NCBI RefSeq assembly: GCF_001580025.1
Contig: NZ_LSZO01000220.1
Location: 1-62,039 of the forward strand
From: Ventosimonas gracilis
GTDB taxonomy: Bacteria; Pseudomonadota; Gammaproteobacteria; Pseudomonadales; Pseudomonadaceae
Reading direction: 5' to 3'
Length of the DNA stretch: 62,039 nucleotides
Shown: positions 1-10,529 of the stretch, piece after piece
Layout: the number at the start of each line of letters is the position of its first letter
How positions within the stretch are numbered: position 1 is the stretch's first letter
Program-made: the position numbers and the translations under genes
Notes under the pieces: generated by a model
Seen by the model: the letters and a program-made list of their open reading frames with translations, nothing else
Databases searched by the model: none
Told to the model about the DNA's origin: nothing

Positions 1-92
1 GTGTCGACTCGCCATTTAATCAAGCATCAAGCCGCTCTTCACGCCATCAGCGCTAGCTTAACCACATAAACCACCAGCAGTGGCTGTTAAAT

Positions 93-770
93 CTAATCCC
101 ACCCCTTAGGGCAGTTGATGCAGCCTTCCATATTGGCGCCTTCAAATAGTCCAAAGCGAGTGCGTGCGCCGGTTAGGTTGGCGTTTTCCAAGTTGGAGCT
201 GCTAAGTTTTACCTCCTGTAAATTGGCATCGCGTAAATCGGCACCTTTTAAATCGGCTTTATTTAACCAAGTCATTTCCAGATTAGTGGCGATAAATTTA
301 GCGTTGTGCATTTTTGCACCAAACAGACGGGCAAATTCCAAAAAAGCGGCGGATAAATCCGCGCCTTCAAATTGCGCGGCCGGGGCGAACATACTCCATC
401 CGGCAATGGCGACCAATTTGGCATGGGTTAAATCAGCACCGCGCAAATTGGCCTGTTGCAGGCCGGCGCGGGTTAAATTGGCGTCTTTTAAATTGGCTTC
501 TTCCAGTTTGGCGAGATCAAGATTACTGTGACGCAAATCGGCACCTTGCAAATTAGCGCCAATTAAATTCATTCGCCGCATATCTTGATTGCTTAAATTG
601 GCTCCTGCCAGATTGGCACCCGGGCATTGGCTGGCAGGTTGTATGCGGCAGCCGTCAATAATCATAACGTCCGCATCGCTAATATCGCTAATATCGCTTT
701 CATCGGCTAAAGCAACGCTGCTGGTTGCGGCAATCAGCAGGGTAAGTAACCAGCGGGATAGATCATTCAT
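93..770 (-). CDS. Exported pentapeptide-repeat protein
   Basis: A 225-residue protein with a signal peptide (hydrophobic residues about 8-22, likely cleavage after ALA near residue 22). After a short acidic Asp/Ser stretch comes a segment with two cysteines (GCRIQPASQC). From about residue 50 to 215 the protein is made of A(N/D)Lxx-type five-residue repeats such as GANLQGADL, which in this family build a right-handed quadrilateral beta-helix. One interruption near residues 120-135 (VAIAGWSMFAP) probably forms a loop. The C-terminus carries another Cys pair (CINC). The biochemical role is unknown; the signal peptide argues for a periplasmic structural or binding role rather than gyrase mimicry. 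The acidic stretch is encoded by a 9-bp micro-repeat (AATATCGCT) near 678-700. It lies just downstream of the quinoprotein gene on the same strand, 71 bp away, so co-transcription is possible. Confidence 0.85.
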   Translation of the reverse strand: MNDLSRWLLTLLIAATSSVALADESDISDISDADVMIIDGCRIQPASQCPGANLAGANLSNQDMRRMNLIGANLQGADLRHSNLDLAKLEEANLKDANLTRAGLQQANLRGADLTHAKLVAIAGWSMFAPAAQFEGADLSAAFLEFARLFGAKMHNAKFIATNLEMTWLNKADLKGADLRDANLQEVKLSSSNLENANLTGARTRFGLFEGANMEGCINCPKGWD

Positions 771-841
771 GGCATGCTCCTAATCGATTGTTATGGCTTT
801 GTCCCTGCCGTTATTTAAATAACGGCAGGGAGTAGCGGTTA

Positions 842-2713
842 TTAACGGCTGGCGGCGGTTTTATCCCATTCGGGCAGTCTAAATACCCAGAACGAGCCAC
901 CTTGTGCGACCGGTTTGGTCAGTTCGGCCATATCACCGCCCCAGAGCGGGACTGCGCCGCCGTAGCCGGTGGTTACGCCGATGTATTGCACGCCGCCGTC
1001 TTCCCAAGTAATGGGCGGCGAGACAATGCCGGTGCCAACCTGGAACTTCCACAGTTCCTTGCCGTTTTTCGCATCAAAGGCTTTGAAGAAGCCATCACCG
1101 GTGCCGGTAAAGACCAGATTGCCGTGCGTTGCCAGCACGCCCGCCCAGAGCGGCAGGCGTTCTTTGTTTTCCCAGACCACTTTGCCGGTGGTGGGGTTGA
1201 CCGCACGCAAAATGCCGACGTGGTCGTCAAACAGGCGTTTGATGCGAAAGCCCATGCCAAGATAAGCCGCGCCTTTGCGGTAGTTGACTTCTTCGGTCCA
1301 GTAGTCTTCTTTCCAGTGGTTTGCGCCCAAGTAGAACAGGCCGGTATCCGGACTGTAGGCCATCGGGTTCCAGTTTTTGCCGCCTAAAAAGGGTGGCGAG
1401 ACTTCAACCGATTTACCCTTGGTTTCGCCCGGCCCTGGCAGTGGTGGACGCTGGCCTTCGGCGACTACTGGCCGACCGGTTTTCAGGTCGATGCGCTTGG
1501 CCCAGGTGATACCATCGACAAACGGGAAGGCGTTTTGCAACTTGCCGTTGTTGCGGTCTACCACATAGAAAAAGCCATTGCGGTCAGCGTGTGCGGTGGC
1601 TTTGATGGTTTTGCCGTTTTTGTCTTTGTAATCAAACAGTACCAGCTCGTTATTGCCGGAAAAGTCCCAAGTATCGTTGGGCGTGTGCTGGTAGAACCAT
1701 TTGATTTCGCCGGTGGTTGGGTCAACCGCAACTTGGCCGGAGGTATACAGGCTGTCGTAATCCTCCTGGTTGCCACCAATGGCAGTACGCGCCCAGCCGT
1801 TCCAAGGTGCCGGGTTGCCGGTGCCGATAATGATGGTGTTGGTTTCGGCATCGAAACTGGCGCTCTGCCAAGGTGCGCCGCCGCCCTGGCTCCAGGCTTC
1901 GCGCTTGCCGGTGGGCGAATTGGGGTCATCCGGCCAAGACGGCGATTTGGGATTACCGGTTATTGTGCTGTCTTTGCCGCCAAGCCTGCCCATATGGCCT
2001 TCCACCATCGGGCGCATCCAGAGTTCTTCGCCGGTATCCGGGTCGCGCGCGTACAGCTCGCCGACAACGCCAAATTCGTCACCGGAACTGCCGTGGATAA
2101 GGATGACTTTGCCGGTTTTGCCGTCTTTGACCAAAGTCGGCGCACCGGTCATGGTGTATCCGGCGCTGTGGTCGCCGAATTTTTTGTTCCAGATAACCTT
2201 GCCAGTGTCTTTGTTAAGCGCAATCACGCGGGCATCCAGCGTGCCAAAGAACACTTTGTCGCCATAAATGGCAGCGCCGCGGTTGACCACGTCACAGCAC
2301 GGGCGGATATCGTCCGGCAGGCGGTGGCTGTAACTCCAGAGCTTTTTGCCGGTTTTCGCGTCGAGGGCAAACAGGCGTGAATAAGAAGCCGTCACATAAA
2401 CCACTCCGTCGTGCACCAAGGCTTGAGATTCTTGCCCGCGTTGTTTTTCATCGCCGAAGGAAAACGACCAAGCGGGTGCGAGTTTGAAAATGTTTTTGTC
2501 GTTGATTTGCGTCAGTGGGCTAAAGCGCTGGGCGTTGGTGCCAAGGCCATACATCAGTACATCATTGGTGGTTTTGTGGTCGTTGGCAATGTCATCCCAA
2601 GTGACATTTTTCGCCAAAGCGCCTGTGCTTAAAGCCAAGGCAGCACCCAACATCAGGCTCTGCACGGCACAGGCCAAAGGGGCTTTTGTGCTGGGGGGCG
2701 TTGTTTTTGTCAT
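842..2713 (-). CDS. exaA: PQQ-dependent alcohol dehydrogenase, calcium type (ExaA/PedE-like)
   Basis: Periplasmic quinoprotein that oxidises ethanol and other alcohols and passes electrons to a c-type cytochrome. I chose the ATG at 2713 because it gives 623 residues, the length of the ExaA precursor as I remember it, and has a GAGAG ribosome site; an ATG at 2728 lacks one. A Sec signal peptide ends at ALA (residue 34). The vicinal disulfide Cys139-Cys140 (RPCCDVV), tryptophan-docking propeller repeats ([20 protein letters not shown]) and the active-site stretch TWDFSGNNE (catalytic Asp near 350) are all present. The position two residues after the catalytic Asp is Ser. Lanthanide enzymes (XoxF, PedH) have Asp there, so this should be the calcium form. 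Its cytochrome, carrier and hydrolase partners are divergently encoded from 2980. No pqq biosynthesis genes are in the window. Confidence 0.95.
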   Translation of the reverse strand: MTKTTPPSTKAPLACAVQSLMLGAALALSTGALAKNVTWDDIANDHKTTNDVLMYGLGTNAQRFSPLTQINDKNIFKLAPAWSFSFGDEKQRGQESQALVHDGVVYVTASYSRLFALDAKTGKKLWSYSHRLPDDIRPCCDVVNRGAAIYGDKVFFGTLDARVIALNKDTGKVIWNKKFGDHSAGYTMTGAPTLVKDGKTGKVILIHGSSGDEFGVVGELYARDPDTGEELWMRPMVEGHMGRLGGKDSTITGNPKSPSWPDDPNSPTGKREAWSQGGGAPWQSASFDAETNTIIIGTGNPAPWNGWARTAIGGNQEDYDSLYTSGQVAVDPTTGEIKWFYQHTPNDTWDFSGNNELVLFDYKDKNGKTIKATAHADRNGFFYVVDRNNGKLQNAFPFVDGITWAKRIDLKTGRPVVAEGQRPPLPGPGETKGKSVEVSPPFLGGKNWNPMAYSPDTGLFYLGANHWKEDYWTEEVNYRKGAAYLGMGFRIKRLFDDHVGILRAVNPTTGKVVWENKERLPLWAGVLATHGNLVFTGTGDGFFKAFDAKNGKELWKFQVGTGIVSPPITWEDGGVQYIGVTTGYGGAVPLWGGDMAELTKPVAQGGSFWVFRLPEWDKTAASR

Positions 2714-2979
2714 CTTTGTGGCTCTCATGCATGAAAGGTCTTAGAAAAGGCAGTTATCTGCCCGGCCATACTGATGATGGAAGCACCGCCTGTCCGCGAG
2801 AAGGGAAAAAATCCTGCATCTTGAAGGAAAAATTCCCAGTTCAGACATTACTTGGCACTGCTGCTTAAGACCCATACCAAGGGAGTGGTTTTGCGCCTCC
2901 AAAGCAGCATGGGGAGACCTTGGAATGACATTTAGGATAAGTAAACCAGCCTGTTGACCTTCTTCCCCAAGGATAAAAA

Positions 2980-3417
2980 ATGAAGCTTAAAGCGTGGTAT
3001 CGCCCGTATTGGATGCTTGCTGCCTGCCTTGTTGCACCGCTTTTGGCATGGGGGCATGGCAATGTCACTCCGCAAAATGTCAATACCGAAGGTCTTGAAC
3101 CCTTGGGCAAAGAGTGGCGCGAGGAAAACCCCTACCGCGGCAATGCCAAGGCGATTGAAATTGGTGCTTCAGCCTATAATCAAAACTGCGCGGCCTGCCA
3201 CGGGCTGGAAGCCAAATCCGGCGGCATTGCACCGGATTTACGCTATCTGGAACCCGGCGCAACCGGTGATGAGTGGTATAAGGAACGGGTCATCAATGGC
3301 GCGGTACGTGATGGTCGGGTGTTTATGCCAAAGATGGCGAATTTCCTCGACCAAGAAGCCCTGTGGGCGATACGCAGTTATCTGGAAAGCGTGCACGTTG
3401 AGGAAGGCAATAACTAG
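2980..3417 (+). CDS. exaB: Cytochrome c550, electron acceptor of the quinoprotein (ExaB/PedF-like)
   Basis: A 145-residue monohaem cytochrome c with a signal peptide (residues 1-24, cleavage near AWG). The haem-binding motif is CAACH at residues 70-74. The likely axial methionine is Met116 or Met119 in FMPKM. The N-terminal mature stretch (GNVTPQNVNTEGLEPLGKEW) and overall size fit the c550-type cytochromes that take electrons from PQQ ethanol dehydrogenase and pass them to a terminal oxidase. It is divergent from the exaA-type gene with a 266-bp gap, which must hold both promoters; I see no clear operator there. The SoxYZ-like gene starts 28 bp downstream, so the three plus-strand genes probably form one transcript. 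Confidence 0.92.
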   Translation: MKLKAWYRPYWMLAACLVAPLLAWGHGNVTPQNVNTEGLEPLGKEWREENPYRGNAKAIEIGASAYNQNCAACHGLEAKSGGIAPDLRYLEPGATGDEWYKERVINGAVRDGRVFMPKMANFLDQEALWAIRSYLESVHVEEGNN

Positions 3418-3445
3418 CGTTTGGCTAAAAGCGCAGGAGAATAAA

Positions 3446-4324
3446 ATGAGCAGTTTATCCGCACGGCTTTCCCTCTTCCACTTATGGGAGAAAGGAGGCG
3501 AAGGTTCAGAGTGGGTAGCCCAACGGGTACATTGCTTGCCTAAGCACCCTCTCCCCCGCCCCCTGCACAAGTGGGCGAGGAGAATTAGTGCATGCCTCTG
3601 CTTTGCTCTGCTGCCCGCCTTGGCTTTGGCGGTGAGCAGTGAAGACCCGATGAAGTCGAGCATGTGGAATTTCCACTACCAACGGCTGCTGAAACAGGGC
3701 GCGGTACTGTTTGATGAACGGGTCAAACTGGATGTGCCGCCCTTTGCCGAAGATTCCAGCCAAGTTCCCATTCAGGTCGATGCCCGCGAACTACCCGGTG
3801 ACGTAGTGCAAATAATCGCTTGGGCAGAACTAAACCCCATCCCACATATCTTTACCTTTTATCCCGAATCCGCCGATGTACTGCCCGTGGTCGCCATCCG
3901 CATTCGTGTGGAACAGGCCACTGTGCTGCGAGCAGCGGCACAGACCAAAGACGGCGTTTGGCACGTCGGTTCCGCGCGGGTGGATGCAGCAGGCGGCGGC
4001 TGCACCGCGCCCAGTGTGGTACGTGCGCAGCCGGATTGGGAAAAGCGGCTGGGACAAGTGCACGGGGCGCGCTTTAATCGCGGCGAGTACAGCCGTCTGC
4101 GTCTTCGGGTAGACCATCCAATGGATAACGGACTTATAGGCATTCCTGAGTTTTTCCTCAATCAAGCGCAGCTTCGCGCCGATGATGGCCGCCTGCTGGC
4201 CACCCTGGAGCTGTTCCCCGCCGTAGGCGAAAACCCCACGCTGAGCCTTGAAGTACGCGGTAATCAAGCCAACCAACTTTGGCTGCGCGACAACAACGGC
4301 AACGAATTTAAGGCCAGTTTCTAA
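3446..4324 (+). CDS. Quinoprotein-associated SoxYZ-like carrier with an element inserted in its signal peptide
   Basis: A 292-residue protein matching the SoxY-SoxZ fusion that accompanies PQQ alcohol dehydrogenases. The SoxY-like half ends in the glycine-rich arm GGGCTAPS with Cys186, equivalent to the SoxY swinging-arm cysteine; the rest is SoxZ-like (HPMDNGL, LELFPAVGENP). The start at 3446 has a strong AGGAGA ribosome site. The usual signal-peptide core (CLCFALLPALALA) begins only at about residue 48, because a palindromic repeat at 3471-3583 is inserted in frame after MSSLSARL. No in-frame ATG, GTG or TTG follows the insertion, so the product must carry a roughly 47-residue N-region. Whether it is still exported is open. 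The function of this carrier family in the quinoprotein relay is not established. Confidence 0.85.
   Translation: MSSLSARLSLFHLWEKGGEGSEWVAQRVHCLPKHPLPRPLHKWARRISACLCFALLPALALAVSSEDPMKSSMWNFHYQRLLKQGAVLFDERVKLDVPPFAEDSSQVPIQVDARELPGDVVQIIAWAELNPIPHIFTFYPESADVLPVVAIRIRVEQATVLRAAAQTKDGVWHVGSARVDAAGGGCTAPSVVRAQPDWEKRLGQVHGARFNRGEYSRLRLRVDHPMDNGLIGIPEFFLNQAQLRADDGRLLATLELFPAVGENPTLSLEVRGNQANQLWLRDNNGNEFKASF
3471..3583. repeat. REP-doublet-like palindromic element inside a coding region
   Basis: About 113 bp bounded by two imperfect palindromes. The left one runs CCCTCTTCC...GGGAGAAAGGAGG and the right one CTCCCCCGCCC...GGGCGAGGAG, with about 45 bp of spacer. The ends are related to the single palindrome at 52716-52756 (CCCTCTCCCC...GGGGAGAGGG, sharing TTATGGGAG). 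It lies between the start codon and the hydrophobic core of the signal peptide of the SoxYZ-like gene and keeps the frame open. Confidence 0.7.
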
Positions 4325-4348
4325 GCAATAATAAAAACCGGAGGTTTT

Positions 4349-5287
4349 ATGCGGCTGCATCGTTTTGTTTGGCTATGCCTTATCGTTGCTCTACCGTGCA
4401 GTGCTTTGGACTACGACCTTAAACCCAAACAGATTGCCGCTGGCACTTGGCTGTTGGAAGGCACAACGGACGATTTTTCACGACAAAACGGCGGCAATAT
4501 AGTCAATACAGGCTTTATCGAGACCAGCGCAGGCGTTGTAGTTATCGACAGCGGTCCATCCAAACGCTACGGCGAGGCGCTGCGTGCGGCTATCGGCAAA
4601 GTGACCGATAAGCCGGTGGTGCGGCTGTATTTAACCCACCATCACCCCGACCATGTCTTTGGCAATCAAGCCTTTATGGATGTGCCGATTGTGGCACTGT
4701 CCGGCACGCGCGAGCTTTTGGCGCAGCAGGGCGATGCGCTGGCGGAAAATATGTACCGGATGGTTGGCGACTGGATGCGCGGCACGGAAGTCGTGCTGCC
4801 GACCGAAGAGGCCACAGCAGGCAGCGTGGACATCGGCGACCACCGCCTGCAACTGCTGGCGTTGTCCGGCCATACCGGTGCGGATTTGGCGATTTTTGAC
4901 CAAACCACTGGCGTGCTGTTTGCCGGTGACCTGATTTTCTACCAACGCGCCTTAACCACGCCGAACAGCCCCAGTCTGGATAGTTGGTTGGCCGATGTAG
5001 CGACCTTGCAAGCACTACCGTGGAAACTGATTGTCCCCGGCCATGGCCCGCTCGCCACAGACGATAAGCCCTTTGTGCAAATGCGCGATTACCTAGGCTG
5101 GCTGGATAATCTGATGCGCAGCGGTGCCGAACAAGGCGCGGAAATGACCGAACTTATCCGCACCCCCATCCCACCACGCTTTGCCGCTATCAGCCTGTCG
5201 CGCTATGAACTGATTCGCAGCGTCAGTCACCTGTATCCACGCTACGAACGGGCGAGGTTGCCAAGAGTGGATGCGGCGGCGCGTTAA
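4349..5287 (+). CDS. Quinoprotein relay zinc metallohydrolase (metallo-beta-lactamase fold)
   Basis: A 312-residue exported metallo-beta-lactamase-fold protein with a signal peptide (residues 1-20, ending PCSA). The zinc-binding motif is THHHPDH at residues 96-102; further ligands are the His in LSGHTGADL and the Asp in FAGDLIF, with a last His in VPGHGP. This combination and its position behind the PQQ dehydrogenase, cytochrome and SoxYZ-like carrier match the SoxH-related quinoprotein relay metallohydrolase family. The substrate is unknown. It starts 24 bp after the carrier gene with a GGAGG ribosome site and is probably the last gene of the exaB-carrier-hydrolase transcript. It faces sthA tail to tail, separated by a hairpin at 5294-5322. 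Confidence 0.88.
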   Translation: MRLHRFVWLCLIVALPCSALDYDLKPKQIAAGTWLLEGTTDDFSRQNGGNIVNTGFIETSAGVVVIDSGPSKRYGEALRAAIGKVTDKPVVRLYLTHHHPDHVFGNQAFMDVPIVALSGTRELLAQQGDALAENMYRMVGDWMRGTEVVLPTEEATAGSVDIGDHRLQLLALSGHTGADLAIFDQTTGVLFAGDLIFYQRALTTPNSPSLDSWLADVATLQALPWKLIVPGHGPLATDDKPFVQMRDYLGWLDNLMRSGAEQGAEMTELIRTPIPPRFAAISLSRYELIRSVSHLYPRYERARLPRVDAAAR

Positions 5288-5293
5288 CCGATA

Positions 5294-5322
5294 CCCAACA
5301 AAAAGCAAAGGTTTTTGTTGGG
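5294..5322. terminator. Hairpin between convergent genes
   Basis: A perfect 11-bp stem (CCCAACAAAAA / TTTTTGTTGGG) with a 7-nt loop in the 39-bp gap between the metallohydrolase and sthA. The A and T runs are within the stem rather than after it, so it could act in either direction but is not a textbook terminator. Confidence 0.5.
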
Positions 5323-5326
5323 AGGC

Positions 5327-6721
5327 TTAGAACAGCCGGTTTAATCCATCAAACGCCGCCACGCGATAAGCTTCGGCCATCGTCGGGTAATTAAAGGTGG
5401 TATTGACGAAATACTTAAGCGTATTGGCCTCGCCCTTTTGGTTCATGATCGCTTGACCGATATGCACAATTTCCGAAGCCTGATAGCCAAAGCAGTGCAC
5501 GCCCAGAATTTCCAACGTTTCGCGGTGGAACAGGATTTTCAGCATGCCGACCGGTTCGCTCGCAATCTGCGCGCGCGCCATACCTTTAAAGAAGGCTTTG
5601 CCGACTTCGTAGGGAATATTGGCGCTGGTCAGTTCTGCCTCGTTGCGCCCCACTGAGCTGATTTCAGGGATGGTGTAAATGCCGGTCGGTACGTCATCGA
5701 CAAAGCGCCAACTGTCCTGCTCGGCAATATTGCCCGCGGCGCAGCGGCCTTGGTCGTAAGCGGCGCTGGCAAGGCTCGGCCAGCCAATCACGTCACCTGC
5801 GGCATAAATATTGGCGATCCCGGTGCGGTAGTTTTCATCCACCTCAATCTGCCCGCGTGAATTGACCTTAAGGCCGATATTGGCAAGCCCCAACTGTTCC
5901 GTATTGCCGGTGCGGCCATTGCACCAGAGCAACGCATCGGCCTTGATTTTCTTGCCGGATTTAAGATGCAGCACCACGCCATCATCCTGGCCTTCAATAC
6001 GTTCGTATTCTTCGTTATGGCGAATCAGCACATTTTGGTTGCGCAAGTGATAACCCAGCGCATCGGCAATTTCATCGTCCAAGAAACTGAGTAGTTGGTC
6101 GCGGCTGTTGATTAAATCCACCAATACGCCAAGACCGCTGAAAATCGACGCATATTCGCAGCCAATCACCCCCGCACCGTAGATAATCAATCGCCTTGGT
6201 GTATGGGTTAATCGCAAAATGGTATCGCTGTCATAAACGCGCGGATGGGAAAAATCCACATCCAGCGGATGATAAGGGCGCGAGCCGGTGGCAATAATAA
6301 ATTGCCGCGCCATCAGTTTTTCGACCAGACCGTTATGGCAAACCACTTGAACACTTTGTTCATTGGCAAAACTCGCCGTGCCGAAAAAGGTATCAATACG
6401 GTTGTGGGCGTAATAACCGGTGCGCGAACTGACCTGCTTGCTGATAACTTTTTCCGCACTTTTGAGCACATCAGGAAAGGAAAACCAGCGCGGCTCGCCA
6501 ATCAAACGAAACAGTGGATTGGTGTTGTACTGCATAATTTGCCGCACCGAATGGCGCAGTGCTTTGGACGGGATGGTGCCAAGATGGGTGCAATTGCCGC
6601 CGACCTTGGCACGATTATCAACCACGGCGACTTTAAGCCCGTTTTTCGCCGCATTCATCGCCGCGCCTTCACCGGCCGGGCCGGAACCCAGCACCACTAC
6701 ATCATAGTTATAAACCGACAT
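5327..6721 (-). CDS. sthA: Soluble pyridine nucleotide transhydrogenase
   Basis: A 464-residue FAD flavoprotein that transfers hydride between NADPH and NAD+, letting the cell shed excess NADPH. The FAD-binding motif [10 protein letters not shown] is near residue 12. The region [14 protein letters not shown] has only one of the two redox cysteines of dihydrolipoamide dehydrogenases, which is diagnostic for SthA. The second dinucleotide motif is [13 protein letters not shown] near 180, and [15 protein letters not shown] marks the FAD C-terminal contact. Length equals the family norm. It stands alone on the minus strand, with the alpha/beta hydrolase ending 75 bp upstream. It fits a strain carrying a NAD-specific glutamate dehydrogenase and strong acyl-CoA metabolism. 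Confidence 0.96.
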   Translation of the reverse strand: MSVYNYDVVVLGSGPAGEGAAMNAAKNGLKVAVVDNRAKVGGNCTHLGTIPSKALRHSVRQIMQYNTNPLFRLIGEPRWFSFPDVLKSAEKVISKQVSSRTGYYAHNRIDTFFGTASFANEQSVQVVCHNGLVEKLMARQFIIATGSRPYHPLDVDFSHPRVYDSDTILRLTHTPRRLIIYGAGVIGCEYASIFSGLGVLVDLINSRDQLLSFLDDEIADALGYHLRNQNVLIRHNEEYERIEGQDDGVVLHLKSGKKIKADALLWCNGRTGNTEQLGLANIGLKVNSRGQIEVDENYRTGIANIYAAGDVIGWPSLASAAYDQGRCAAGNIAEQDSWRFVDDVPTGIYTIPEISSVGRNEAELTSANIPYEVGKAFFKGMARAQIASEPVGMLKILFHRETLEILGVHCFGYQASEIVHIGQAIMNQKGEANTLKYFVNTTFNYPTMAEAYRVAAFDGLNRLF

Positions 6722-6796
6722 GCTTATTCCTTAACCACTTAAATACTTGTCATTAATAGCGATTGCACATGATAAATCACGTGCGATGCTTTTGTT

Positions 6797-7726
6797 TCAG
6801 GCAAGATTTTGCTCAAGAAACCTTAAATAGTGCTGGCGCAAGTTTTCGCTTTCATTAGCCAGATGATGTTTGGCGCCAGACAGCAGCAGGCGCCGCGCGT
6901 TGGGTAGTTTCTTTTGTATCACCTTGAGATTGTGTTGCCAGTTCAGGGTATGGTCAGCATCGCCCTGTACCAGCAGCACTGCTCGCTCGCTCGGGGCGGC
7001 GTTCTCGATCAGGGGTATCCAGCGCATTAACGCACCGACCCAGCGGCAGGGCAGCTGCCGCGGTTGCAGTGGGTCTTCTTGACGAATAAAACTTAAGAAC
7101 TCGCTATCGTTTGAATTATCGGTAAATCGCCGTTCTATGCTGTCTTTAAACCCGCCAATCAGATACCAAAGCAGTTTTGACCAAGCCCAAGCGCGCGGGC
7201 GTATCAGTGGGGCGAGCAGGATGATTTGGCCAATTTCTTCGCATACTGCGCCGCGCAGCAAATAGTCCAGCAAAATACCAGCACCGGTGCTTTGTCCCAG
7301 CAAATGCCAGGGTTTCGGCAATTCAAGCTGCGCGGCCTGTTGTAGTAATGCCTGCAATGTGGCTTGGTATTCGGCAAAGTCGCCAATATCGGCGCGTGCC
7401 CCGCTGGATAAGCCATGTCCGGGTAAATCACAGGCAAACACGGCAAAACCCTGTCCAAGCGCCCAGCGAATCAAATGCCGGTACAGCCCCAAATGGTCGT
7501 AATAACCGTGCAGAATCATCAAAGTGCCGCGCGGAGCAACAGGCTGCCAAAGCTGCACAACCAATTGATAATCCAGCACCTTAAGCAATCCGCTGTATGT
7601 GGTTGCGCCAGCAAAATCAGTGCGGTAAAAGCGCCGATAATCGGCAAAAGCGGCGGGTTCTGGCTGCATTTGGCCGATAGGCTGAAGCAGCGCGCGCATA
7701 TCCTGGGGCGAGAAAAAGGCGGGCAA
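6797..7726 (-). CDS. Alpha/beta hydrolase (serine aminopeptidase S33 / lysophospholipase-like)
   Basis: A 309-residue protein without a signal peptide. Family signs are the oxyanion region ILHGYYDHLGLYRH, the nucleophile elbow GQSTGAG near residue 148, an Asp in VQGDADHTL and a His in SGAKHHLANE, which complete a Ser-Asp-His triad. The pattern matches the Hydrolase_4 / monoacylglycerol lipase-like group often annotated as lysophospholipase. The true substrate cannot be read from sequence; an acyl ester is likely. It is on the same strand as sthA and ends 75 bp before it. Confidence 0.8.
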   Translation of the reverse strand: MPAFFSPQDMRALLQPIGQMQPEPAAFADYRRFYRTDFAGATTYSGLLKVLDYQLVVQLWQPVAPRGTLMILHGYYDHLGLYRHLIRWALGQGFAVFACDLPGHGLSSGARADIGDFAEYQATLQALLQQAAQLELPKPWHLLGQSTGAGILLDYLLRGAVCEEIGQIILLAPLIRPRAWAWSKLLWYLIGGFKDSIERRFTDNSNDSEFLSFIRQEDPLQPRQLPCRWVGALMRWIPLIENAAPSERAVLLVQGDADHTLNWQHNLKVIQKKLPNARRLLLSGAKHHLANESENLRQHYLRFLEQNLA

Positions 7727-7806
7727 TGAAGACTCCTGAGCGGGAAAATCCGAGTGGCTGGGTGAAAGGTTGATTATGGCAGCCGTTTGTATCTTTTGCC
7801 GTTCGG

Positions 7807-10279
<2,473 letters not shown>

Positions 10280-10370
10280 AAGACGCTCTTATGGCTTAAA
10301 AGAGGCGCGATAGTAGCGCAATTTTTCTGCCTGCTTTGTGTACTGCGCTGTTTTTATTGTCTCTGGTATT

Positions 10371-10447
10371 TGGTGGCTACGCAGGGACTTGAACCCCGGA
10401 CCCCAGCATTATGAATGCCGTGCTCTAACCAGCTGAGCTACGTAGCC
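10371..10447 (-). tRNA. tRNA-Met (CAT), elongator
   Basis: The minus strand folds as a 77-nt tRNA. The acceptor stem pairs GGCTACG with CGTAGCC, followed by discriminator A and an encoded CCA. The D arm is GCTCAGCTGGTTAGAGC, the anticodon loop TTCATAA reads CAT, and the T arm contains GGTTCAAGTCC. The acceptor and D-arm sequences are those of elongator tRNA-Met rather than initiator (normal first pair G-C). Confidence 0.96.
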
Positions 10448-10529
10448 GTGAAGGCTGCGCATTATTCAAATGCAGCCTTGCGCTGTCAAGTTTTGTTTCC
10501 CCTCTCACCCGCTTGCCAGAAAAGATCAT

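Noticed and set aside
1535-2380. 281-codon open frame on the plus strand
   Set aside because: Antisense to the exaA-type gene; composition of a shadow frame.
3017-3445. Upstream extension of the SoxYZ-like frame to 3017
   Set aside because: It runs through the cytochrome c gene in another frame; ATG 3446 has a strong ribosome site.
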